Source: Amphritea balenae (GTDB taxonomy: Bacteria; Pseudomonadota; Gammaproteobacteria; Pseudomonadales; Balneatricaceae). Taken from it: a stretch of 64,000 bases of DNA. Under the pieces are notes generated by a model. The model was not told the DNA's origin, did not search any database, and saw only the letters and a program-made list of their open reading frames with translations. Below, piece by piece: positions 19,468 to 27,611 of the stretch. The position numbers and the translations under genes were made by a program. Every line of letters begins with the position of its first letter. Positions within the stretch are counted from its first letter, which is position 1. The stretch spans positions 372,001 through 436,000 of the forward strand of contig NZ_RQXV01000002.1 in the NCBI RefSeq assembly GCF_003858655.1, read 5' to 3'.

Positions 19468-19497
19468 AAAAAAAGCAGGCGTTAAGCCTGCTTTTTT
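19468..19497. terminator. Bidirectional terminator between dnaQ and nhaB
   Basis: GCAGGC (19475-19480), loop GTTAA, GCCTGC (19486-19491), flanked by seven A on the left and six T on the right. It can end both the rightward dnaQ unit and the leftward nhaB transcript. Confidence 0.9.
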
Positions 19498-19519
19498 GTG
19501 TCTGTAATACAGTGATGCG

Positions 19520-21019
19520 TTACAGGAAGTTTGTTACGCCGATGTAGCCAACAAGACTCATGACGATGGTGTAAGGCAGAGCCATCCAAACCATTTTGCC
19601 GTAAGACAGACGAATTAGCGGTGCCAGTGCAGAAGTCAGCAGGAACAGGAATGCAGCCTGACCGTTTGGAGTCGCAACACTTGGGATGTTAGTACCGGTA
19701 TTGATGGCAATTGCCAGCAGGTCGAACTGTTCGCGGCTGATAGTGCCAGCGTCAAGGGCTGCAGCAACCTCATTGATGTATACCGTTGCTACGAACACGT
19801 TATCGCTGATGGCTGAAAGAAAGCCGTTTGCGATAAAGAAGATGCCGGGTTGTGCCGCTTCATCCATTTCAAGTACCGCCGCGATGATCGGCTGGAACAA
19901 GTGTTGCTCATGGATCACAGAGACGATTGCAAAGAATACAACCAGCAGTGCGGTGAAGGGCAGAGCCTCTTCAAATGCTTTACCGATCTGATGTTCTTCA
20001 ACGATGCCGTTAAAGGCGGTTAGCAGGATGATAATAGTCAGACCGATCAGGCCTACGGCGGCCAGGTGGAGTGCCAGAGCGACAACCAGGAACAACGCTA
20101 CAAGTACCTGAACCATCAGTACCATTTTGTCGCGCTTAGTCTGCTTCTTATCCTGAGCGGCCGAGTAATCTTCAAGTACGGTGCGAACAGAGTTTGGGAT
20201 TTCTGCGCCATAATCGAACCACTTAAGCTTTTCCAGTAGTACGCAGGTAACCAATCCTGCTGCCAGTACCGGCATAGTGACGGGTGCCATCAGAACGAAG
20301 AACTGGACGAAGTCCCAGCCGGCTTTTTGTGCGATCAGCAGGTTCTGCGGTTCGCCTACCAGTGTACATACGCCACCCAGTGCGGTACCTACAGCACCGT
20401 GCATCAAAAGGCTACGCAGGAAAGCACGGAATTGAGCCAGTACTGCATGCTTATCTTCGTGTACTTCTTCGTCATCACCATGGTCATGGTCATCATGGTG
20501 AAAATGTTTGCCCGAGGCGACTTTGTGGTATACCGCATAGAAGCCGACACCAACACTGATCAGAACGGCTGTAACAGTCAGGGCATCTAGAAATGCTGAT
20601 AATACTGCGGCAAACATGGAGAATAGCAGTGATAGCAGCATTTTTGAGCGAACATTAAGCAGTAGCTTAGTGAAGGTCCAAAGCAGCATGCTCTGCATGA
20701 AGTAGATACCGGCTACCATAAACATCAGTAGCAGTATTACTTCCAGGTTAGCCTGGACTTCGTGATATACGGTTTCTGGACTGGCTAAGCCGATAACGAT
20801 GGCCTCAATCGCAAGTAAACCGCCAGGTTGTAGGGGGTAGCATTTAAGAGCCAGTGCCAGAGTAAAGATAAATTCAAAAATCAGAATCCAGCCAGTTATA
20901 ACAGGACCTGCGGTGTATAAAAGAATAGGGTTGAGAATCAGAAATAATACAATTGCCTGTTTGTACCATACTGGTGAGTTGCCGAGGAAATTCTTGATAA
21001 GAGCCTGCGATGTGGTCAT
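19520..21019 (-). CDS. nhaB: Na+/H+ antiporter NhaB
   Basis: A 499-residue polytopic antiporter that expels Na+ in exchange for protons. The sequence follows NhaB along its whole length: N-terminal [22 protein letters not shown], the [26 protein letters not shown] segment (pieces about 215-240) and the [15 protein letters not shown] motif. A cytoplasmic loop (about 172-195) is unusually rich in His, Asp and Glu ([14 protein letters not shown]), plausibly a metal- or pH-responsive patch (inference). The SD AGGA sits nine bases before the ATG inside a predicted RNA pseudoknot. Together with the Nqr complex in this window it points to a sodium-based energy economy. Confidence 0.95.
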   Translation of the reverse strand: MTTSQALIKNFLGNSPVWYKQAIVLFLILNPILLYTAGPVITGWILIFEFIFTLALALKCYPLQPGGLLAIEAIVIGLASPETVYHEVQANLEVILLLMFMVAGIYFMQSMLLWTFTKLLLNVRSKMLLSLLFSMFAAVLSAFLDALTVTAVLISVGVGFYAVYHKVASGKHFHHDDHDHGDDEEVHEDKHAVLAQFRAFLRSLLMHGAVGTALGGVCTLVGEPQNLLIAQKAGWDFVQFFVLMAPVTMPVLAAGLVTCVLLEKLKWFDYGAEIPNSVRTVLEDYSAAQDKKQTKRDKMVLMVQVLVALFLVVALALHLAAVGLIGLTIIILLTAFNGIVEEHQIGKAFEEALPFTALLVVFFAIVSVIHEQHLFQPIIAAVLEMDEAAQPGIFFIANGFLSAISDNVFVATVYINEVAAALDAGTISREQFDLLAIAINTGTNIPSVATPNGQAAFLFLLTSALAPLIRLSYGKMVWMALPYTIVMSLVGYIGVTNFL

Positions 21020-21160
21020 CGATACTAGTCCTGTGCCATGCGGGGCTTATATAAGCTAAAAGGTTGTTATTATGGCGCCGTAGCCTATCAGGACTGCTAG
21101 AAAATCAAAACCCCGTGGCTGGGCTTATATACCAGTTAAGAGTATCTTTTCTACTTTATA
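21020..21160 (-). promoter_or_regulatory. Structured nhaB leader with apparent H-type pseudoknot burying the SD
   Basis: On the mRNA strand two helices cross. Helix A: GCCACGGGG (21119 to 21111) with CCCCGCATGGC (21045 to 21035, two-base bulge). Helix B: AGTCCTG (21095 to 21089) with CAGGACT (21033 to 21027); the latter contains the nhaB SD. Only one base separates the 3' arms, so the helices could stack. Loop 2 holds a small GGC/GCC hairpin and a perfect 12-base palindrome. A TATAAA at 21155-21160 (minus) could be the -10; I see no good -35. This is read from complementarity only; no known riboswitch family is assigned. Confidence 0.5.
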
Positions 21161-21219
21161 GTGGCTCAAATCAAGTAATGTGATTCATAAAACCGATCGT
21201 TAAGGGTGTAAGAAGTAAT

Positions 21220-22005
21220 ATGAATGTCGAGTATATCTATGCCAGCGATAGTCGAATCTGGTCTGATGAGGCGGGTCATTGGCTTTTTTCAGAGCCTTAT
21301 CATGATCATTCTATGTCTCTGGCAGTATATGAATTAGAGCTATCGCCAGATCAGAGCCAGAAGCTGATAGTGATGCCAGACCTGTTATCTGATATAGATA
21401 TTCCTCCTGTGGGATTACGCCAGTTATTAATGGGGACTGATGATTCTGGTTTTGCTTTGTTATCCCGAGCGGCTCAGGTTACTACCTGGCATCAGAACCA
21501 CCAATACTGTCCCCGTTGCGGTAGCGGCCTCGAACAGCATAATCAGGATCTGGCGAAAGAGTGTGTTAAATGTGGTTTGCTGCAGTACCCCAGAATATCG
21601 CCCTGTATTATCACGCTGGTGACTGATGGCGATTACTGTCTGTTGGCACAAGGTATACGCTTTAATGGGCCTATGTTCAGTACGCTGGCGGGCTTTATCG
21701 AGGCGGGTGAGTCTGCAGAACAGGCGTTAGTGCGTGAAGTGAAAGAGGAGGTGGGTGTTGATGTAAAGAATATTAATTACTTCGGTAGTCAGCCCTGGCC
21801 TTTTCCTCATTCTCTGATGTTAGGGTATTTTGCTGAATATGACGGCGGAGAAATTGTACCTCAGCCGGGTGAAATTATTGAAGCGCGATGGTTTCACTAT
21901 ACCGAACTTGAAACCGCGCCAATCCCACCAAAGCTATCAATTTCAAGAGCGTTGATAGATAGCTTTATCGAAAACCGTAGTGGTCATTCTGAAGGTGAGC
22001 GTTAA
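21220..22005 (+). CDS. nudC: NAD(+) diphosphatase / NADH pyrophosphatase
   Basis: A 261-residue Nudix hydrolase. A zinc ribbon with two CPRCG/CVKCG pairs (about 92-115) precedes the Nudix domain with box GFIEAGESAEQALVREVKEE (about 156-176). The NudC-specific SQPWPFPHSLM motif follows. The enzyme hydrolyses NADH to NMNH and AMP and, in E. coli, removes NAD caps from RNA. It is divergent from nhaB and shares the 200-bp intergenic region with the nhaB leader. Confidence 0.95.
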   Translation: MNVEYIYASDSRIWSDEAGHWLFSEPYHDHSMSLAVYELELSPDQSQKLIVMPDLLSDIDIPPVGLRQLLMGTDDSGFALLSRAAQVTTWHQNHQYCPRCGSGLEQHNQDLAKECVKCGLLQYPRISPCIITLVTDGDYCLLAQGIRFNGPMFSTLAGFIEAGESAEQALVREVKEEVGVDVKNINYFGSQPWPFPHSLMLGYFAEYDGGEIVPQPGEIIEARWFHYTELETAPIPPKLSISRALIDSFIENRSGHSEGER

Positions 22006-22050
22006 ATCGTGCTTCAAATAGAGCTTAACTTAAAGCGTCAGGGGTAGGGT

Positions 22051-22386
22051 TTAACGTTGTTTGTCTTTACTGAAGAATTTACTGAGTTTAGTCGCCAGCA
22101 TTACATTGCCTTCAGCTCTCAACTGGCCTTTTAAAAAGGCGCTCATGCCATCCTGTTCCCCGGTAACTACCCTGATAAATGTTTCACTGTTCAGAATCAG
22201 GGTGATATCGGGGTCCGGGTGCTCACCTGTAGTGACTTCAAGGCTTTGATTCGCAATGGTAAAATGAAAGTCTTCAGCGTCATCGAGTAAGAACTGATAT
22301 GTGGATGTAATATTGGCAGCGTTTTCCGGCAAAAAGCGACTGGCTAGTTTTTCAATGACTCGTTTTACAGTGATTGCTTCAGACAT
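22051..22386 (-). CDS. SCP2 sterol-binding domain protein
   Basis: A 111-residue protein formed by one SCP2 fold, with the typical HPDPDITLILNSETFIRVVTGEQDGMSAFLKGQL stretch (about 57-90, in pieces). Such stand-alone SCP2 proteins bind lipid-like ligands; in E. coli a related domain occurs in UbiJ, a ubiquinone-synthesis factor, and related small proteins of this type occur in many Gammaproteobacteria. The specific ligand here is unknown. It is monocistronic on the minus strand, between nudC and sohB. Confidence 0.8.
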   Translation of the reverse strand: MSEAITVKRVIEKLASRFLPENAANITSTYQFLLDDAEDFHFTIANQSLEVTTGEHPDPDITLILNSETFIRVVTGEQDGMSAFLKGQLRAEGNVMLATKLSKFFSKDKQR

Positions 22387-22516
22387 TATGTATAGAGCTC
22401 TTTATGATTTTCATACAGTGATATTGCGGTGATGTGTATGGTACATTACCCGGCAATAAATCAATATCTAGATTTTTTCTTTTAAAGCTTTCGTAGCTTG
22501 GCATCAGGAGTGTGCA

Positions 22517-23587
22517 GTGGTCGATTTTTTGGCGAATTATGGTTTGTTTCTGGCAAAAGCGTTAACGGTAGTCGGTGCGATAGTGTTGGTTATTGCAGTG
22601 GTAGGTACCGTCGCGTCCCGTAATAAAAAAGATAGTCATGAAGGTTTTTTGTCTGTCCATAGTATGAATGAAACACTTGAAGATATGGAAGACGCCCTAA
22701 AAGAAGCCATATTGGATAAAGAACTTTATAAACAACAGTTAAAAGCAGAAGAAAAGAAAGAGAAGGCGGAGGCAAAGGCGCGTAAGAAAGCGCTGAAAAA
22801 AGGTATTGAAGCGCCCGAAGAGGAGCAGAAGCGGGTGTTTGTGCTGGACTTTGATGGCGATATTAAAGCTTCTGAACTAGAGCCTTTGCGGGAAGAGATT
22901 ACTGCTGTTCTAACCATGGCAACTGAAAAAGATGAAGTGGTTGTCCGTTTGGAAAGTCCGGGAGGTATGGTGCATAGCTATGGCCTTGCATCGTCTCAGC
23001 TGGAGCGGGTGAAGCGTCAGGGAGTACCTTTAACGGTATGTGTCGATAAGGTAGCGGCTAGCGGTGGTTATATGATGGCCTGTCTGGCGGATAAAATAGT
23101 GGCGGCACCGTTCTCTATCCTGGGATCTATCGGTGTGGTTGCCCAGCTACCGAATTTCCATAAACTGCTTAAAAAGCATGATATCGATTATGAAATACTG
23201 ACGGCCGGAGAGTATAAGCGGACCATGACTGTCATGGGTGAAAATACCGAAAAGGGTCGGCAGAAGTTTATTGAAGAGTTAGAAGATACTCATACTCTGT
23301 TCAAAGAGTTTGTTGGTGAGTTCCGGCCACAGGTGGATCTGGAAAAGGTAGCAACGGGCGAAGTTTGGTTTGGTCGCCGTGCGTTGGATGTCAATCTTAT
23401 CGACGAGATCTCTACCAGTGATGAATATCTGATGAAAGCCTGTGAAGAAGCCGATGTGTATTCAGTACGCTATGAATATAAGAAAACCCTGCAGGAGAAG
23501 ATTTCTGAGATGTCGATTAAAACGACAGACTCACTTTTTACTAAGTGGGCAGGTCGGATTCTGAATTATCGATTATTAGCTAAGTAA
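22517..23587 (+). CDS. sohB: Inner-membrane peptidase SohB (S49 family)
   Basis: A 356-residue protease. One N-terminal membrane segment (about 10-33) is followed by a Lys/Glu-rich coiled region and the S49 domain, with the catalytic Ser in KVAASGGYMMAC and the Lys in TAGEYKRTMTVMG. SohB is related to signal-peptide peptidase SppA and suppresses loss of DegP in E. coli when overproduced. The start is GTG at 22517 six bases after GGAG (22507-22510). Length matches the family (about 350). Confidence 0.93.
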   Translation: MVDFLANYGLFLAKALTVVGAIVLVIAVVGTVASRNKKDSHEGFLSVHSMNETLEDMEDALKEAILDKELYKQQLKAEEKKEKAEAKARKKALKKGIEAPEEEQKRVFVLDFDGDIKASELEPLREEITAVLTMATEKDEVVVRLESPGGMVHSYGLASSQLERVKRQGVPLTVCVDKVAASGGYMMACLADKIVAAPFSILGSIGVVAQLPNFHKLLKKHDIDYEILTAGEYKRTMTVMGENTEKGRQKFIEELEDTHTLFKEFVGEFRPQVDLEKVATGEVWFGRRALDVNLIDEISTSDEYLMKACEEADVYSVRYEYKKTLQEKISEMSIKTTDSLFTKWAGRILNYRLLAK

Positions 23588-23649
23588 CCAAAATGGTAGA
23601 CAAAAAACCGGTTTTTCTTGAATTGTCATTTATAATTTGATTACACGTG

Positions 23650-23676
23650 TTTCAAACGCATTACTGTGTTTTGAAA
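23650..23676. promoter_or_regulatory. Inverted repeat upstream of the PsrA-like regulator
   Basis: TTTCAAA (23650-23656) and TTTGAAA (23670-23676) form a 7-bp inverted repeat; the inner part reads CAAAC...GTTTT, resembling half-sites reported for PsrA (CAAAC and GTTTG) but with wider spacing. An adjacent ACACGTGT palindrome lies at 23643-23650. It is 32 bases before the regulator start and could be an autoregulatory operator (inference). Confidence 0.35.
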
Positions 23677-23707
23677 TCAGGCATGAATCCGACAATCAGG
23701 AGTGTCG

Positions 23708-24367
23708 ATGCGACAATCAGCTACCGCTAAAAAAATCATGGTCGCCGCTGAGGCTTTGTTTGCTGAGCAGGGCTTTGCTGAAACGACAATGAGGGAGATA
23801 ACCGGTGCAGCCAAAGTTAATCTGGCTGCGGTAAATTATCACTTTGGCTCAAAAAAAGGGCTGATTAACGCTGTTGCAGAGAAGTATCTGAATCCACTGG
23901 CTGTCAGTGTTCAGGGGGCTGTGGAGGAACGTCAGCAAGCGGGTCCTGAAGGGACGATCAGTGCAGAGGAATTACTTGAGATCCTGATGCGTTCTCTATT
24001 GCAAATGGGTAAGTCCCGACAGTTTGCATTGCCTGTGTTTATGCGTTTGCTCGAGTTGATTTATATGAAAAATCAGCAAGAACTTCGGGATGCTATGGTG
24101 TCCCGGTATAGCGCTCAGTTCTCGCCTTTTATTGCGCTTCTTAAGCAGGACTCGGCCGTGATGGCAGATGAAGAGTTCTTCTGGAGGCTCCACTTTCTGT
24201 TAGGCTCGATTGTGTTTACGCTATCAAACTTCCAGACGCTGGTGGCGATCGAGATGCGTGAGTATGAACGCGCAGCTGAGATCGAGCGGACCCTGCATCG
24301 TATGATTCCGGTACTAGTCGCAGGCTTGCAGGCGCGTGCGGATCACACTCCATTCACCCGTATCTGA
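23708..24367 (+). CDS. psrA: TetR-family regulator, PsrA-like
   Basis: A 219-residue regulator with an N-terminal TetR HTH (about 5-55, FAEQGFAETTMREITGAAKV and NLAAVNYHFGSKKGLINAV) and a PsrA-type C-terminal domain (FMRLLELIYMKNQQELRD, FWRLHFLLGS). PsrA in pseudomonads is a fatty-acid-responsive regulator that controls rpoS and beta-oxidation genes and itself. Synteny supports the call: psrA is next to nagZ in P. aeruginosa (from memory). An in-frame GTG at 23702 exists, but ATG at 23708 has AGGAG six bases upstream. An inverted repeat lies in the promoter region. Confidence 0.8.
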   Translation: MRQSATAKKIMVAAEALFAEQGFAETTMREITGAAKVNLAAVNYHFGSKKGLINAVAEKYLNPLAVSVQGAVEERQQAGPEGTISAEELLEILMRSLLQMGKSRQFALPVFMRLLELIYMKNQQELRDAMVSRYSAQFSPFIALLKQDSAVMADEEFFWRLHFLLGSIVFTLSNFQTLVAIEMREYERAAEIERTLHRMIPVLVAGLQARADHTPFTRI

Positions 24368-24376
24368 ATTATTTGT

Positions 24377-24853
24377 ATGTTGTTACGTGTATCCCTTGCC
24401 CGTCAGTCCCTTGAATTATGGCAAGGGGAGGATCGCTTAGTCAGTTACTCTGTCTCGACTGCCTTGAATGGGGTAGGCGAGAAAAAAAATAGTGGCCAGA
24501 CCCCGCGGGGTTGGCATCTGATCAGGGCCAAAATTGGCGCTGATCAGCCTCTCAATGCGGTTTTTGTGGGTCGCCGGCCTACCGGTGAAATTTATAATGC
24601 CGCACTAAGTCAACAGTTTCCCGATCGGGATTGGATACTTACCCGTATATTATGGTTGTCTGGTTGTGAAACCGGCTTCAACCGGCTGGGTGATGTTGAT
24701 ACTATGCAACGATATATTTACATTCATGGTACGCCGGATACTGAACCTATGGGTAAGCCGTTGTCACATGGTTGTATTCGAATGCGAAATACTGACATTG
24801 CTGATCTGTTTGAGCGCGTCAGTGTAGGCACCCCAATTCATATAGAAGAGTAA
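24377..24853 (+). CDS. YkuD-family protein without signal peptide (candidate cytoplasmic L,D-carboxypeptidase)
   Basis: A 158-residue L,D-transpeptidase-fold protein. The active-site motif is complete: IHGTPDTEPMGKPLSHGCIRM with the catalytic Cys near residue 135. The fold begins at residue 2 and there is no signal peptide or membrane anchor, so the protein should stay in the cytoplasm. Periplasmic YkuD enzymes crosslink peptidoglycan, but signal-less members such as ElsL of Acinetobacter act as cytoplasmic L,D-carboxypeptidases in peptidoglycan recycling. The position 8 bases before nagZ, a recycling enzyme, supports that role here (inference). Confidence 0.82.
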   Translation: MLLRVSLARQSLELWQGEDRLVSYSVSTALNGVGEKKNSGQTPRGWHLIRAKIGADQPLNAVFVGRRPTGEIYNAALSQQFPDRDWILTRILWLSGCETGFNRLGDVDTMQRYIYIHGTPDTEPMGKPLSHGCIRMRNTDIADLFERVSVGTPIHIEE

Positions 24854-24861
24854 TTTATCTG

Positions 24862-25887
24862 ATGTCTGGAGCATTAATGCTGGACGTCGCTGGCCTGAGT
24901 CTGACTGCAGAAGATCGTACGCTGCTTAAGAATCCGCAGGTTGGTGGTCTAATTCTGTTTAGTCGTAATTATCAATCACCGCAGCAATTGTCTGATCTGG
25001 TAACGGAAATTCGGACTTGTGCGCCTGATATCCTGATCGCCGTAGATCAGGAAGGTGGTCGGGTGCAGCGTTTCAGGGAGGGGTTTACCCGTTTGCCACC
25101 AATGGCGGTATTGGGGCGGGCCTTCGCTGAGGATGCGTCGGAAGCGGAGGCGTTAGCCGTTGAGTTGGGTTGGCTGATGGCGGCTGAGCTGGTTGCCTAT
25201 GGTGTAGATATCAGCTTTGCGCCGGTGCTGGATCTTAATTTTGGAGTCAGTGAAGTGATCGGTGATCGCGCCTTTTCTGCTGATGCTGGGGTTGTGACGA
25301 CCCTGGCGGGAGCGTTTATTGAAGGGATGCGTGGTGCGGGTATGGCTTCGACCGGCAAGCATTTTCCTGGACATGGCTGGGTGGTGGCTGATTCGCATCA
25401 TGAGATTCCGGTTGATGAGCGCAGCTTGGCGGATGTCGAGGCGCAGGATCTGTTACCTTTTGCGGCATTAATGGAGCAAGGGCTGGATGCGGTTATGCCC
25501 GCGCATGTTATCTATCAGCAAATAGATAGTCGTCCTGCGGGTTTTTCACCATTCTGGATTGAGCAAAAGCTAAGGGCTGAGCTTGGTTTTGATGGTGTGG
25601 TGTTCAGTGATGATCTGACCATGGAGGGGGCTAGTGTTGCTGGTGGCTTTGTCGAGCGTGCTCAGCAGGCGCTTGAGGCGGGGTGTGATATGTTGTTGGT
25701 GTGTAATAACCGTCCGGCTGCGCTGCAGGTGTTGAGTTATCTTGAATCTGTTGAGCATTCAGGCTCTGAGCGTATTGAACGGATGCGGGCGACAGCGTTG
25801 TTTAGTCCTGATTCACTTAAAAAATCTGAGCGCTGGAAGTCAGCCGTTGAGGTGGCGCAGAGGTTGATTAACGAGCCGGTCAATTAA
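24862..25887 (+). CDS. nagZ: Beta-N-acetylhexosaminidase NagZ
   Basis: A 341-residue glycoside hydrolase family 3 enzyme that removes GlcNAc from anhydro-muropeptides in the cytoplasm during cell-wall recycling. Family signatures include GLILFSRN, AVDQEGGRVQRF, GKHFPGHG and the acid/base loop DSHHEIP, plus the nucleophile region VVFSDDLTMEGA. Length equals E. coli NagZ (341). It follows the YkuD gene by 8 bases and is followed by the mechanosensitive-channel gene 11 bases later, so these may be one operon. Confidence 0.96.
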   Translation: MSGALMLDVAGLSLTAEDRTLLKNPQVGGLILFSRNYQSPQQLSDLVTEIRTCAPDILIAVDQEGGRVQRFREGFTRLPPMAVLGRAFAEDASEAEALAVELGWLMAAELVAYGVDISFAPVLDLNFGVSEVIGDRAFSADAGVVTTLAGAFIEGMRGAGMASTGKHFPGHGWVVADSHHEIPVDERSLADVEAQDLLPFAALMEQGLDAVMPAHVIYQQIDSRPAGFSPFWIEQKLRAELGFDGVVFSDDLTMEGASVAGGFVERAQQALEAGCDMLLVCNNRPAALQVLSYLESVEHSGSERIERMRATALFSPDSLKKSERWKSAVEVAQRLINEPVN

Positions 25888-25898
25888 AGGAGTTTGAT

Positions 25899-27032
25899 AT
25901 GCAGGAGCAGCTTTCAGCGTTTTTTTCAGCGATAGGGCTGGATGGAATGGATGATGCCTGGATTATTCAGGTATTCATTATTATTTTTGTGACGATGCTG
26001 GTTAATTTTCTGTCTAATCGTTTGTTCAGGCGACTTGAAACCCAGTTGGCTAAGACTCGTAATGTCTGGGACGATATCTTGTTGCATGCAGCCCGTAAGC
26101 CGGTGGCAATGCTTATCTGGGTGTTTGGTGTCAGTTGGGCGTTAGAGCTGGTGGATCTGCAGACCGGAACGGTATTGCTGAATATAGTTGAGCCGCTACG
26201 AAAAGTGCTGGTTATTGTGATGATCGCCTGGTTCCTTACGCGCTTTATTCGTCAGGGTGAAAAGGCGCTGGTCTGTCCCGAAAAAATCAAGAAGCCGATG
26301 GATCAGACCACGGTCGGCGCGATCGGTAAGCTGCTGCGCTTATCAATTATTATTACTGCAGCTTTGGTTGTGTTGCAGAGTTTTGGTTACAGTATTTCAG
26401 GTGTGCTTGCATTCGGTGGTATAGGTGGTTTGGCGGTAGGTTTTGCTGCCAAGGATTTGTTGGCAAACTTCTTTGGTGGTCTGATGATCTATCTGGATCG
26501 TCCCTTTAAGGTGGGTGACTGGATACGATCCCCTGATCAGGAAATTGAGGGTACGGTGGAGGAGATCGGTTGGCGCCAGACCTGTATCCGAACCTTTAGC
26601 AAGCGCCCGCTCTATGTGCCTAATGCGACCTTTGCCAGTATATCGGTAGAGAATCCATCGCGTATGACTAATCGACGAATCTATGAAACGGTAGGTTTGC
26701 GCTATGATGATGCGGCCCGGGTTGCGCCTGTTGTGGATGCGGTGCGGGAGATGTTGCGCAGCCATCCTGAGATCGATACCGGGCAGACGCTAATCGTAAA
26801 TTTGAATAGCTTCGGGCCCTCGTCGTTAGATTTCTTTATCTATACCTTTACCAAAACGACAGACTGGGTGCGCTATCATGAAATTAAGCAGGATGTGATG
26901 GGGCAGATTATCCGTATAGTGCATGAGCATGGTGCTGATTTTGCTTTCCCTACGCAGACGATTAATTTTCAGGGCGCTGAACTGGAAGGGATGGTTTCGA
27001 AGGCTGGTGTTGATACGCCCTTAACCAATTAA
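25899..27032 (+). CDS. MscS-family mechanosensitive ion channel
   Basis: A 377-residue small-conductance mechanosensitive-channel family protein. Several N-terminal membrane segments (about 22-40, 65-85, 95-110, 140-160) precede the pore helix and MscS core: GVLAFGGIGGLAVGFAAKD and LANFFGGLMIYLDRPFKVGDW. A beta domain and a C-terminal alpha-beta domain follow. These channels release solutes on hypo-osmotic shock. It is larger than E. coli MscS (286) and closer to the YbdG/YnaI types. SD AAGGAG precedes the ATG at 25899. Confidence 0.9.
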   Translation: MQEQLSAFFSAIGLDGMDDAWIIQVFIIIFVTMLVNFLSNRLFRRLETQLAKTRNVWDDILLHAARKPVAMLIWVFGVSWALELVDLQTGTVLLNIVEPLRKVLVIVMIAWFLTRFIRQGEKALVCPEKIKKPMDQTTVGAIGKLLRLSIIITAALVVLQSFGYSISGVLAFGGIGGLAVGFAAKDLLANFFGGLMIYLDRPFKVGDWIRSPDQEIEGTVEEIGWRQTCIRTFSKRPLYVPNATFASISVENPSRMTNRRIYETVGLRYDDAARVAPVVDAVREMLRSHPEIDTGQTLIVNLNSFGPSSLDFFIYTFTKTTDWVRYHEIKQDVMGQIIRIVHEHGADFAFPTQTINFQGAELEGMVSKAGVDTPLTN

Positions 27033-27061
27033 AACCTGGTGCGGGGCTTGTTATTTTATTT

Positions 27062-27089
27062 GAAGAAGCGCCTAATGCGCTTCTTTTTT
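27062..27089 (+). terminator. Rho-independent terminator after the MscS-family gene
   Basis: GAAGCGC (27065-27071), loop CTAAT, GCGCTTC (27077-27083), then six T. Confidence 0.85.
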
Positions 27090-27121
27090 ACTGCAAAGCG
27101 ATAACGCTTAGGAGAAGCTTG

Positions 27122-27526
27122 GTGGCATTAGAGCAGAATGAGATAGATGTACTGGCGGGTTCTGACGCTGAGCAGCGTTTTGATTATCTGGTTAGTCGTG
27201 CGGTTGAGACTGGAGAGCTGTGGATTCTCACCGATGAACAGGGCAGTGTGATGCTCAATACGGATGATGAAGACTGTGTGCCGGTCTGGCCTGATCTGGC
27301 GTTTGCTGAACAGTGGGCTACCGGAGAGTGGTCTGATTGTAAGCCGATGTCTATTACACTAAAACAGTGGAATTTCCGCTGGACCCCAGGACTGGAAGAA
27401 GACGGTTTTGCAGTTGTGGTGTTCCCTCTGCCAGGTGACGGCAGTGAGGAGAATGGTCTGGTTGTATGGCCGGAAGAGCTGGATATGATGCTAACCCGTG
27501 CGGTTAAAAAGGCTAACGCTAAGTAA
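27122..27526 (+). CDS. DUF2750 domain protein
   Basis: A 134-residue soluble protein matching DUF2750: ELWILTDEQG near the N-terminus, VPVWPDLAFAEQWATGEW in the middle and the RWTPGLEEDGF motif. The function of the family is unknown. Two starts overlap (TTG 27119 and GTG 27122); GTG is preferred because GGAG (27111-27114) is seven bases upstream. It is a single-gene unit between two terminators. Confidence 0.8.
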   Translation: MALEQNEIDVLAGSDAEQRFDYLVSRAVETGELWILTDEQGSVMLNTDDEDCVPVWPDLAFAEQWATGEWSDCKPMSITLKQWNFRWTPGLEEDGFAVVVFPLPGDGSEENGLVVWPEELDMMLTRAVKKANAK

Positions 27527-27547
27527 GTTTAGTTGTTGAGTCACTAT

Positions 27548-27578
27548 AAAAAAACGGAGCTTATGCTCCGTTTTTTTT
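27548..27578. terminator. Bidirectional terminator between the DUF2750 gene and csiV
   Basis: CGGAGC (27555-27560), loop TTAT, GCTCCG (27565-27570), with seven A before and eight T after; it serves the convergent genes on both sides. Confidence 0.9.
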
Positions 27579-27611
27579 GCTGAAATTATCTGCTAGGGCT
27601 TGTTGGATAAG

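Noticed and set aside
23603-23616. Perfect palindrome AAAAACCGGTTTTT after sohB.
   Set aside because: It has no loop and only a short GC core, so it is a poor terminator; function cannot be supported.
24375-24386. GTATGTTGTTAC resembles the E. coli Ter core (GTATGTTGTAAC) with one mismatch.
   Set aside because: It overlaps a start codon of an unrelated gene, one such match is not surprising in 64 kb, and the Ter motif of this lineage need not equal that of E. coli.
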